Assembly: GCF_902459465.1 (NCBI RefSeq)
Contig: NC_047080.1
Span: forward strand, 10,638,866-10,702,865
Direction of reading: 5' to 3'
Source of the DNA: Asterias rubens
Taxonomy: Eukaryota; Echinodermata; Asteroidea; Forcipulatida; Asteriidae
DNA: 64,000 bases
Part shown: positions 18,414 through 29,000 of the stretch, in pieces
Numbering within the stretch: the stretch's first letter is position 1
How the letters are laid out: each line of letters starts with the position of its first letter
Notes under the pieces: model-generated
Told to the model about the DNA's origin: nothing
The model's input: only the letters and a program-made list of their open reading frames with translations
Database searches by the model: none
Translations under genes and position numbers: made by a program

Positions 18414-20806
18414 ATGGCGGCGTATAAACGGGAAAATGTGGAGTTTCCCTACTGCGAGGAGGTGTCCAAATACGAAAAATTGGCCAGGACAAGGAACATT
18501 TGGGTAAATAAATTTGTTATGAATAAAAACTGTTTGGCTGTAGTGTAAGTGGCTATGCAATAACCGTGTATTTCCGACACAACAATAAAGAGTTAACATA
18601 AAATGAAATATGGAGGCCAGTGAATAAATTTCACACATTTTCATCGTTGTAGTCTTCTTCAAAAAAAGACCTCCTGTGGTAGTAAGTATGTAGAGGGTGC
18701 ACTTGAAGTGAAAATGGTGTGAATTGCCAGTTTGGATAAATTGAAACTAATTTGGTTAACTTATTTTATATTTATATTATTTTATATTATAAATAAAGTT
18801 TGTTGTTGTGTTACCATACGCAACGGTTAATCATGTTTATCATTCAAACCCACCATCACTGTGACTATCCTCCTGATGATGGTCATAGAGGGTTATGATT
18901 ATCGCAATTTTTATATGTTTTTTTATCCTCGTGCTTTGTTATTAACATTAAAAATTGAATTTTGACTTGTTGGTTTTTGTCAAATCAAACAGCGAAGTCT
19001 TCAAAGCCAGACATCGAAAGACACGCGCAGTTGTAGCTCTGAAGAAAGTTCTCATGGAGAATGAGAAAGAGGGAGTAAGTTTGCCATCCTCTTTATTATT
19101 ATATAACATTTCTTTTTGGTAGCCACAACTAGCGAAAAAGCTCTTTCAGAACTTTCTTGTGTGAGCATAGTCTCGCATAGACTCCGGAGCAGCAGTCTCG
19201 CACTAGTCTCGTGAGATAGTTGTAAGAGAGCCATCTTGCTATCACTGCGGCAGACATTTAACAACTTGTGCAAAATTCTAATATCTCTTCAAATATTACT
19301 AGTGTAGTGATACAGATTGTAGGATCTACCTGCTGAAAAATGTTTTGCTGTTTGTTTTACAAAAGATATACATGTAATCCTAAGTCCTGTTTGAATGTTT
19401 CTGTTGCAGTTTCCAATCACGGCCCTGAGAGAGATTAAAATTCTTCAACTTCTGAAACATGAGAATGTGGTGTCACTACTGGAGATTTGCCGCACAAAAG
19501 GTAAATTCTCACCAACTACTTACTTTTTTTTTTTTAAACAACTCCTGGGGATATGTCTGAAAGTTTGAAACATCTTTACAGAAATGAAGTTATCAAATGA
19601 TAGTTTTGTAGGCGAGGAATTCTTTGTAGAAGGAAGTTTTATGTGGGTGTATGGACAGAAATTTCATTTCCCTTCTGGTAAATCCCTACAAGAAACCACA
19701 AATATTAGTTTTTTTGTTAGGAAGTTTGTGCACTTGGAGGATTTCAAATAATACTTGTTAATGATTGACTTTTATTTTTAGAGGCGGCAGGAATTATTTG
19801 TCTTGAAGATCGGTTCTAAGAGATTAGCTTAAGGGAATGCAACTATCAAATATCAAGTAATTAAGCAACAAGGGGAACCAACTGAACAAACAGTAATTTT
19901 TATTATTTGTTACATGTATTTTGTTTTTTGTTGTCACCAGCCACAATGTACAACCGCTACAAAGGGAGCATCTATCTTGTCTTTGAATTCTGCGTCCACG
20001 ACCTCGCAGGACTTCTCAGTAACCCGAACGTCAAGTTCTCCCTGGGCGAGATCAAAGAAATCATGAAGCAGTTGCTGAACGGTCTCTACTACATCCACAG
20101 CAACAAGGTCCTCCACCGAGACATGAAAGCTGCAAATATCTTCATCACCAAGGAAGGGAAGCTAAAGCTGGGCGACTTTGGACTCGCCAGGGCGTTCAGC
20201 ATGCCCAAACCAGGGCAGGGCAACCGGTACACAAACAGGGTAGTGACGCTGTGGTATCGTCCTCCAGAACTGCTGCTTGGCGAGAGGAACTACACGCCCG
20301 CCATCGACCTATGGGGTGCTGGTTGCATCATGGCGGAGATGTGGACTCGAAGCCCGATCATGCAGGGTAATACAGAGCAACATCAACTCACACTCATCAG
20401 TCACCTGTGTGGGTCGATAACGCCGGAAGTCTGGGCGGACGTCACTAATTTGGACATGTATCACAAACTAGAGCTGCCCCAAGGGCAGAAACGGAAGGTT
20501 AAAGACCGCCTGAAGAGCTACGTCAAGGACCAGTTTGCCCTGGATTTGATCGATAAACTCTTAACTCTCGACCCCAAGTCGCGGACGGATGCTGATCACG
20601 CATTGAACCACGACTTCTTCTGGAACGACCCGATGCCTTGTAGCCTGTCGGTGATGCTTTCGATGCACAATCAGTCCATGTTTGAGTATCTGGCGCCAAA
20701 GAGACGAATAAACTATGGACCCCACCAACCACCCCAGCAGAGGCAGCCTCCAACTACAAGTCGACCGGGAAAAGCCACCGATGCAACGTATGATAGAATA
20801 TTCTGA
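18414..20806 (+). CDS. CDK9: Cyclin-dependent kinase 9 (P-TEFb kinase), frame broken in exon 1
   Basis: CDK9 pairs with cyclin T and phosphorylates the RNA polymerase II tail and pausing factors in the nucleus. The exons are 18414-18503, 18993-19074, 19410-19500 and 19941-20806 (stop TGA), all with GT/AG ends (donors GTAAAT, GTAAGT, GTAAAT). Diagnostic text: VEFPYCEEVSKYEKLA at the N-terminus, VVALKKVLMENEKEG (ATP lysine), PITALRE in FPITALREIKILQLL, HRDMKAAN, GDFGLARAF, the T-loop NRYTNRVVTLWYRPPELLL, and DLWGAGCIMAEMWTRSPIMQ. The length would be about 377 residues, near the 372 of human CDK9. Oddity: exon 1 reads KYEKLA in one frame and GQGTFG in another. Only one base (A, 18486) lies between GCC and GGACAAGGA where two codons are expected, a 5-bp shortfall in the glycine-rich loop. 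This is either an assembly error or a disabling allele. ATG 18414 is chosen for its context and the match to the family N-terminus; ATG 18408 is in the same frame. A poly(A) signal lies at 21151. Confidence 0.93.
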
Positions 20807-21794
20807 GGATCATATCATGTTGGATACAAAACTTACTCTTGATATGCTAATAATTTCAGTGGTGCTGATTCTGAGAGTTTACAATGCTTCAAGTTACAAA
20901 TGTTGCATCAGCGCAATAACCTTGTATAAAAGTATTTTGCACAACCGTCATATCTTGCACCAAAAAGGTTTCGTGAAAAAAAACATTGTATCGTGGTGCA
21001 TACTTGTTTTGTATGTATTTTTTTCCGGACTATTTAACCAAAAAATAATTAATTGCCTGAAATTTCGACCCTAGAAGAGTCTTTGAAGACTAAATAATAG
21101 CAAATCATACATGAAAAGGAATCTAAGTTTAACATAAGCAGTGAAGTGGAAATAAATTGACTGTATTTCAGGCCATTAACTTTTTGTTGTTTTACCTAAG
21201 GTCCTTTTGGTTGGTTAGCAGCTTGCAACAGTTAATTATATTTTCTCTATTTTAAACAAGATACAGCTTTTTTGCAATTTCAAAGTGGCGCGTAATGTAA
21301 GTGCTATTTTCGGAGATAAAGTTTTGCAATGACACAACAAAATGTGGGATTGGTAATCAACGCCAAAGAAAGTTCATTTCAATCTGAATCAGCAAGTTTG
21401 TGCCACTGTCAATCCCCAAGAAAATTAGTTGTATCTGGAATATCATCAAGCTAAGAAAATTTACTGACCCCCTGAATCACAGCAGTAAAACAAAAAACAA
21501 ACAGGATGAACTCATACAACTCAGATGTGGTTAGTAGCCGAGCAGGTGTTATTGAATCTCACAACTGAATATTCTAAACATCACTCGTTCCTCTTTTCAC
21601 TGTAAATTAAAATGCATAATATAAATAAAAGGTAACCTATAAACCCTGTTCTAAAGTGGAAAAAAAAACAATATTTACTGGTTCTGTACAGTTTATTTCA
21701 AAAAGTTGTTTTTGTTTTATCGTGTATCCACAAATAATTGTACAGGTTATTTCATTAAACATGTTAAAGTAGTTGGATCAGTGATAAAGTGCAC
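20807..21794. other. CDK9 3' untranslated region and flank
   Basis: AATAAA at 21151-21156 lies 345 bp after the stop and is a plausible polyadenylation signal. The rest is non-coding. Confidence 0.5.
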
Positions 21795-21967
21795 TGGGGT
21801 CGATCTCACAAAGATAAGTCCTAAATTAAGACTAGACTTAAGAGTTGTTAAAAACTTGGCGCTAATCTGAAGTAAGGACAGATTAAACTCGTCTAACGCT
21901 AATCAGAAGTACATGTAAGGCTAGTCCTAAGTTAGACTATTCTTAACTCTTTGTGAAATCCACCCCA
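21795..21967. mobile_element. Foldback element
   Basis: TGGGGTCGATCTCACAAAGA at the left pairs with TCTTTGTGAAATCCACCCCA at the right, with a mismatch and a small gap. Internally AAGTCCTAAATTAAGAC pairs with GGCTAGTCCTAAGTTAGACT-type text. It is about 173 bp and carries no ORF. Confidence 0.7.
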
Positions 21968-22989
21968 GGACATCTTGGTATAGGCAAGTCCGCAAAAATA
22001 TTGTATCTCGACGTGTACTTGTTTAGTTCAAGACTTTTTTTTAAGCAAGATACAAAGTTTTGACAATTTCAAACTTGCACGTAATGTAAGGAGATACAAC
22101 ATTTTACACTGACCTGACAAATTGCACCTACAAGCCTGTCCTAGTTTACCAAGTAAATCCAACACGCACAGCCTCACAACTCAACATGCATGTTCATTGT
22201 ACTCTCCTTATCTTCGCTTATCTTCATGTAATTCGCGAAAGTCCAAAAGCAGCACATGTGACACACGACAACTGATTGTCCGTTTACATATAAATTATAC
22301 ATTCTGTTTTGTAGTGCAAACAGTAACATAAAATCAGCACAACAAAAATTCATCACAATGGGCTTAAGAAGTGGTTTAGGTGTTAAAATAGGGAAAATTT
22401 AGTCCGCTCTTGATAAACCCTTTTAAATTTATCCCATCACATAGTCATCCGCCAGTTGCATATGCAAGCACACGGGTATGAGCAACTTGAACTTTCAAAA
22501 AGGTAATTTTAAGGTCACAAGGTGTAATGTAACCAATAAAAAAGAGAGACAAACAAAAAAAGATTTAAGCCAGCCATTTCAGCACCAAAATCTAACAAAA
22601 CCAAGTTTAAAACAAATTGACCATGGTTCAGATAGATGAATTTGCATTCTCGAAAGAATATTATTATTAAATTAAAACTTTTTAAAGACGAGACTAAGTG
22701 CACATTTTTTTTAAGTGTGGTGATAAGTGTGGTGATTTTGGGAGCATTTAACAACATTTTCAATTTCTAAAAAGCTGTCCCCTTTCTTTTGTTTTAAACA
22801 CCCTCAGTGCTGACGATACAAAATGTCAAGTTTTTCCCTTTAATCTCTCAGCACTTCATAAAGTATTCTTTGTAAAGACAATTTTGGTTTGTCAGGCAGA
22901 ACGATTGCTGGAATAAGCCCTTTTTGTTTCGAATTCAGATAACAACGTAAAGGGAAAAAGTTTCCATAACAAGGAGTTCATCTGAACAT

Positions 22990-23356
22990 TTAAAGGAAAC
23001 GTTGCCTTGGATCAGACGAGTTGGTCTGTAAAAAGCCCTTGTAACCATTTTGGAAAGATGTTTTAAAGTAGAATACAATCGTCCACACAAATTTGCCTCA
23101 AAATTACATGGTTTTCCTTTATCTGTGCGAACTAACACGGTCGGCCATTTATGGAAGTCAAAAACTTGACTCCCATAAATGGCCGACTGTTATAGTCGAC
23201 GAAGTAAAAGGAAAACCAATTTCGAGGCATGTTTGTGTGGATCATTGTAGTCTACTTTTACAACATCTTTCTACCCATATGCATTTTATAACAAACGGTT
23301 ACAAACGCTTCTCAAAGACCAACTCGACCGATCCAAGGTAAAGTGTTCCTTTAAAG
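22990..23356. mobile_element. Long foldback MITE, family 1, with a nested second hairpin
   Basis: The left arm has AAAGGAAACGTTGCCTTGG, GAGTTGGTCT and AAGTAGAATACAATCGTCCA. The right arm is the reverse complement (CATTGTAGTCTACTTTTACA, AGACCAACTCGACC, GATCCAAGG, GTTCCTTTAA). At the centre CGGCCATTTATGG (23141) pairs with CCATAAATGGCCG (23172), a separate hairpin. A second copy of the family is at 40222-40530. Confidence 0.85.
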
Positions 23357-23948
23357 ATTGGGCTTTCTGCAGAATCAGGGAGAGTTCGCAGCTCTGGACT
23401 ATAGAGGGATACACATGTACTGAATTATGCATGAGAATTTTGACAAGACAGCACCTTTAAAAGAAACAAAACAAAAACAAAATCTCTCGGAGCAGTACAA
23501 TTGGATCATCTCAGAAACGGTTTCCGTGTGACCTTTAAAAAAAAAGCATCAGCGTCTTAAAGGAACAAATACCATCTCAACAATCCGTTTCAAGACAATC
23601 CCCTATGTTTGTGTATTTACAAATGCATAGTTTTAAAAGGTTAAACTGTACACAATTTACATATTGTACAGAATTTTTTTGTATAAATAACACCATTATT
23701 TAACAGGAAACATAATATTTGGCTACTTTCTGTGTGTTATACGATTGCAGCTCTTATAATTTAGTGTACTCCAGCCAGCATATGTGACTTATTATTACAT
23801 AACAAGATCGCAGCCGTTTAATTTTAGTTGTTCTTAAACCAAGCTATGACCTGTATTAAACAAGTGTAATGCCATGCATATCGTATTATGAGATACTGCC
23901 CAAAAGCAAGACTGCAACTTCAAGGCGAGGGCTACCAGGGGCACGTTG

Positions 23949-24349
23949 CCACCTACTCCTAGGGCTGAAACAGGGTACACCCCTTTACAGTCTGTAAGGA
24001 TGTAGGCATGGGTATCATCCACTAGGAGCCACCTACTCCTAGGGCTGAAACAGGGTAAACCCCTTCACAGTCTGTAAGGATGTAGGCATGGGTATCATCC
24101 ACTAGGAGCCACCTACTCCTAGGGCTGAAACAGGGTAAACCCCTTCACAGTTTGTAAGGATGTAGGCATGGGTATCATCCACTAGGAGCCACCTACTCCT
24201 AGGGCTGAAACAGGGTAAACCCCTTCACAGTCCATAAGGATGTAGGCATGGGTATCATCCACTAGGAGCCACCTACTCCTAGGGCTGAAACAGGGTACAC
24301 CCCTTCACAGTCTGTAAGGATGTAGGCATGGGTATCATCCACTAGGAAA
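23949..24349 (+). repeat. 80-bp minisatellite, five copies
   Basis: CCACCTACTCCTAGGGCTGA begins at 23949, 24029, 24109, 24189 and 24269, an exact 80-bp period. Each unit also holds AAACAGGGTA(A/C)ACCCCTT, GTAAGGATGTAGGCATGGG and ATCATCCACTAGGA. Copies differ at only a few positions, so expansion is recent. CCTAGG and the flanking CTAGGAG give local palindromes. Nothing here codes. Confidence 0.95.
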
Positions 24350-25224
24350 CCTGGCTTGTAGAACAGAGTCAACTACTTTCACAACGTTATACAAAAGCAA
24401 TACACCGATCCAGTAGGCTCCGCCCACAACGCACGTGTGAGCGCCAAGATACGCGCACGCATGTTGGACCTCATTTGTCGGACCTTCGTTGCGTTGTGAT
24501 TGGTCAATACGCAATGGGGCGGAGCTTCGTGGATCAATCTATTATGGTTAAGTGCCTTGCTCGAAGGGCACAACTATCATGACCGGATATCGACCAAGAC
24601 TGCTGCTGACAACACTGGAGCTTGGGTCTGATGATCTAGACCACTCGGCCACAAGACGCCAAATCCCAAATTATGACGTTCTTGTTTGTAGGAAAAAAGT
24701 CACATATGCCAACTGTGCCTCTACTCATATTAATACTAAAATAAACTCATTAAAACTAGCTCTCTTAGAAATCATTCAGCCACTGAAGCGACACTAAGAT
24801 GTTTTTGTTAATCTGCGATGCTTAGCTTCTACACATGAGTACAGCAAAAAGTAGACCTCTATAATACAGAGACCCCCTGCTCTGGTTTCCCGTGGTACTT
24901 TCTAACGGTTCTAGGCAGCGATTCTCAGATCATCAAAGGTACCAGACTGTTTCCCCCAAGGTACTCAAAAAAACAGAACACAAATTAAAAAAATAAAATC
25001 ATCTTTAAAACAAAACAAATTTTGAACTTGAAGAACCCCGTGCCCCCCCCCCCCCCCCCAACAAAACTAGTACAAAGACAGACCAAATCTTATCGATTAG
25101 CGGTTCCAGAACAGGGTACCAGCATCTAAAATCAGTAATTTGTTTATGCCTTGAAGACACTGGTTCCCTTTCCCTTTTTGCATCGACGATTGGCTGACAT
25201 GAAATTCCCATTATGCATTATAAT
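24350..25224. other. Non-coding; degenerate SINE-like tail at ~24545-24660
   Basis: TGCCTTGCTCGAAGGGCAC, TGACCGG, and GATCTAGACCACTCGGCC(A)CAAGA resemble a reversed, decayed copy of the SINE at 33590-33945. A C14 run is at 25043-25057. No gene is supported. Confidence 0.4.
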
Positions 25225-25620
25225 CACTGTGGTCGGTGCCCGTGCATTCACATATTGCATGTGCAACAGCTTGAGCGGACTACCAACCAATTGACCTTAA
25301 GGTCAGTGCTGTGAGCTGAAGTAGGACGGACTTGGGTCATGATGCACTCATAATTTATGACCTTTCTGGTTAGTACCCATGTATTCAAATTTCACATGTT
25401 TAACAAGTTGAGTAGATTACCAACCAATTGACCTCTAGGTCAGTGTTGTGAGCTGAAGTAGAACGGACCTCGAGTCATGATGCACTCACATGATCTTTGT
25501 GTGGTTGGTACCCATGCATTTACAAAACATGTATAACAAGTTGAGCTGAGTACCAACCAAATGACCTCTAAGTCAGTGTTGTGAGCTAATAAAGGATTGA
25601 CCCACGGCATGATGCATTCA
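25225..25620. repeat. ~140-bp tandem repeat, three copies
   Basis: Three blocks at about 25228, 25368 and 25500 share GGT(C/T)GGT(G/A)CCC, CATGCATT, ACAAGTTGAG, TACCAACCAATTGACCT and AGGTCAGTG(T/C)TGTGAGCT, then GGACGGACTTGGGTCATGAT or a close variant, then GATGCACTCA. They are moderately diverged. They lie just downstream of RALGPS on its own strand. Confidence 0.8.
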
Positions 25621-25624
25621 TGGT

Positions 25625-25872
25625 TGCAGTCAGGTTGGCTCAGTGGTTTCTGTTCCTGCCTTTCACCTCTGTAGACCCCGGTTCGATTCACAGACAGGAG
25701 CCTTGCCTGTGGATTTGGGTTTTCATTCCCTACCTGGCTGCGTGGGTTTTCCACATTGGGATTTTCCTCCCACATCTCAAGCTTCATTGTCTTCGCTACA
25801 AAAGTTGGTGTGATGTTTCCATAAGGATGCTTTGCCGACTACATAACTCGGACTCAGATTCAGATTCGATAT
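25625..25872 (+). mobile_element. tRNA-derived SINE
   Basis: The A-box-like GGTTGGCTCAGTGG (25632) and the B-box-like CGGTTCGATTC (25679) are spaced as in a tRNA gene. They are followed by a tRNA-unrelated body (GGGTTTTCCACATTGGG, TTTTCCTCCCACA) and a short repeat tail (GATTCAGATTCGAT). The layout is that of a tRNA-derived SINE with internal RNA polymerase III promoter boxes. Confidence 0.7.
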
Positions 25873-26069
25873 GAATTTGTGGTTTTTTTTAATGGGGAGG
25901 GGGGACGGACTGTTATGCGTAGATTAAACATCAGGGTTTCTCCGCGAGTAGATTGGCATTGAGCTGTATTGTAGGCTTATAGGGTCAGTCCAGTCTCATT
26001 GGAGAGGACAATCGATGACGGATGGATTATCTTTCAGATTGCTGCATGGCATCTTGGCTCATACTATTC

Positions 26070-29000
26070 TCAGTCAAAGGACATCAGGTTGGCTGGCGTC
26101 TGGAAGAGACAAGAGAAAGTTTCAAAGGTTTAATAATGACGGATAAGTAGGAGTTGAAGCTTTGCATGGTGGGAGTATAATTAGGTGAGGTTTGCAGTAA
26201 AGGCCATGTGTAAAGCGCTTTCGAGTAGTTGTGGTTCTGAAAAGAACTGAAGGTTGACAACTCAATGTTTCAACCACTATCTCTGTTGTTGGTTCTTTCA
26301 CAACCCTGACTGTTGAAGGTCGTAGAGGATGGGTTTATCATTTGCTCTAATGCAGCACTGTATGATACCAACCTGGGGATGAGGGTTAGGAAAGAAGATT
26401 TTTTTTTTTTTTTTTTAACAATCACACCCCCCCCCCCCAAAAAAAAAAACATAAAAAAAAAAAAAAAAAAATCCTTTTATTTTTTATTTCTAACCTTTGG
26501 CCCTTTGTGTTTCTTAGTCGCTTCGTCCAGGTACCGAACCCACTGGCAAGCCATGGCGTATGAGGGCGCTTTATATTTATAGGAGTTCCCTATAGGTACA
26601 CAAAATGGAAAATGGAAAAAAATAAATGATAGTATGTATTCAAAGTCTTAAAAAAATAACAAATACACCAATTACACTATCACAGAATTGTTAAGAACGT
26701 GCAACTTCAAATGTAGGTTGAAATTATGGTATTTTTACCATTTGGTAACCCCTGGGGTTATAGATTCTATAAAGCTTTTGGAAACAGTATCCAAAGCACT
26801 AGAGAAGTAGACCAATGCGCAGGATTTCTCCATTTGTGGAAACAAATATTGACTGATTTTCTTCACCAGGCCGACATAAAAAGTCTGAATTCAGCCAAAA
26901 GTCTGAACAATCTCATCCCTGAATGTTTGTATGAGAGATTGGCTGTTGCCAGCTTGGTGTTTGTGTCCCTCGTGAGACAACAACCATACAAACAATCGAA
27001 CAAATATTCTGAGTTAAAAAAAGGGGCTGGTTGGTTTGAGAAGTATGTTTTAGGATGGCTCACCTTTGGCAAGGTCTGTTAGTAGAATGATGTTGTGTCC
27101 TCTCGTCTCTGGTAGCAAGACCACCCAGTCAATGATGGAAAATAACTTACAAGGCCTTATCTTAAACTGCAATGAAACAAAACATAGGGTCAGCTAAAAC
27201 CACTGACAGTTACGACGAAAATTTCAGGAAGGATTCAAGGTCTTTCACGGTGGTACAGATTTTAGTTGAGTTAATATTTTGAAAATAAAATACAATTTGG
27301 TCCTAGGAGGACATTTATATAAAAAAAGGTTTTTCAATAAAACGAATACCATAAACCATTTGTCGTACTCTCTGACTGCTAAATACCATCCACTGTGGCT
27401 TTAAATGATAGATGTACCATGCAGCCTGCAAGATGATATCATTTGGTGACTGCATCTATACAGTACACAGTCAACCCTCTCACTGTCTGACCATTTAGTA
27501 TCATCCACTGTGGTTTTGAATGATAGATAAACACTGCTATACTACAAAACGATATCAAGTGGTGAATGCATCTACACAGTACACAGTCAACCCTCTCACT
27601 GCCTGACCATTCAATATCATCCACTCTGGTTTTGAATAATATTTTGTTTTACAACACTATGTGACCAACGTCAACACAGTCCACGGTCAACCTTCATACT
27701 GTCTGACCGTTCATTATCATCCACTGTAAAAAGCAAAAGTAACTCACATCTGATCTGTCGTGCCCGGTGAAGTACTTAGCTGCATAGTGTACAATGTTGG
27801 TGCCCCATAGACCCACCCAATACCTCGTCCACGCCGACACCTAACCACCAACAAAACAAAACAAACAATAACTTATCACATTTATAGTGCGCCGTCTCAA
27901 AGGTGTGTAGTAAAAAATATCCACAGTAATAAACAAAATATATCAAAATACATTAAACGAAATCAACACAAAAAAACATTTTCATTATACATTTATTTCT
28001 CAAATCTACAAATGCAGCATTACACAAAATAAATTTCAAAAATCTGACAATGTACATAGAATATCCAAAAATCTACAAATTTTCTAATTGAAAATAATAA
28101 AACCAAGTGTCAAAGTTATGAATTTACTTACAGATACTTTTCTGCCTGATTTCATGTCCGGCTTCCTTTTCAAGTAACCTGAGTGAGGAAAGAAATCATT
28201 GTAAGGGGTCTCAATGTTCATAATATGCGCAAAACTTGCACAGACTATTTTAAGCCTTTGAGTGAACTTTGTGTAAAACAAAATTGAAAGAGAACTCACC
28301 ATGTATTTTGAAAGCAGAGATTGGCACTTCTGGTATACTCTGCACTAGGTCCTCGCAACTCTCAGTCAAACTAAACACAGACAAAGAAATGATCAAGTTG
28401 TAAAATCAGTTATCAATATAAACCCCTCCCCACTAGATCCCAACAAATCTCAGTCAAACTTAACTCGGAAAAGAAATAGTCAAGTTGTAAAATCAGTTAT
28501 AAATATTAACCCCTCCCCACTTGATCCCAACAATTCTCAGTCAAACTAAACACAGACGAAGAAACAATAAAGTTGTAACATCAGTTATTAAATATAAATC
28601 CCTCCCCACTAGATCCCAACAACTCTCAGTCAAACCAAACACAGACGAAGAAATGATCAAGTTGTAAGATCAATTATTAAATATAAATCCCTCCCACTAG
28701 ATCCCAGCAACTTGCAGTTAAACCAAACACAGACAAAGAAATAATCAAGCTGTAAAATCAGTTAATATAAGTATATAAATAAATAAAAATACATCAAGTT
28801 GTAAGATCAGTTATATAGACCATTCCCACTAGATCCTAACAACACTTTATCCACAAGAGACGTTCTTATTATTGTGCACTAACAGCAGTATTTATTATTA
28901 CTATTTATTATTCACTACAAGGCAAGTGCCTTATTTTCTTCTTGCCATGTTGAAGTCAAATGGCAAGTTTTAAAAAAAGATGGGAAAAACATGTAGTCAG

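Noticed and set aside
23949-24349. Possible CRISPR-like array (80-bp period)
   Set aside because: Whole units repeat with no unique spacers, and the host is an animal.
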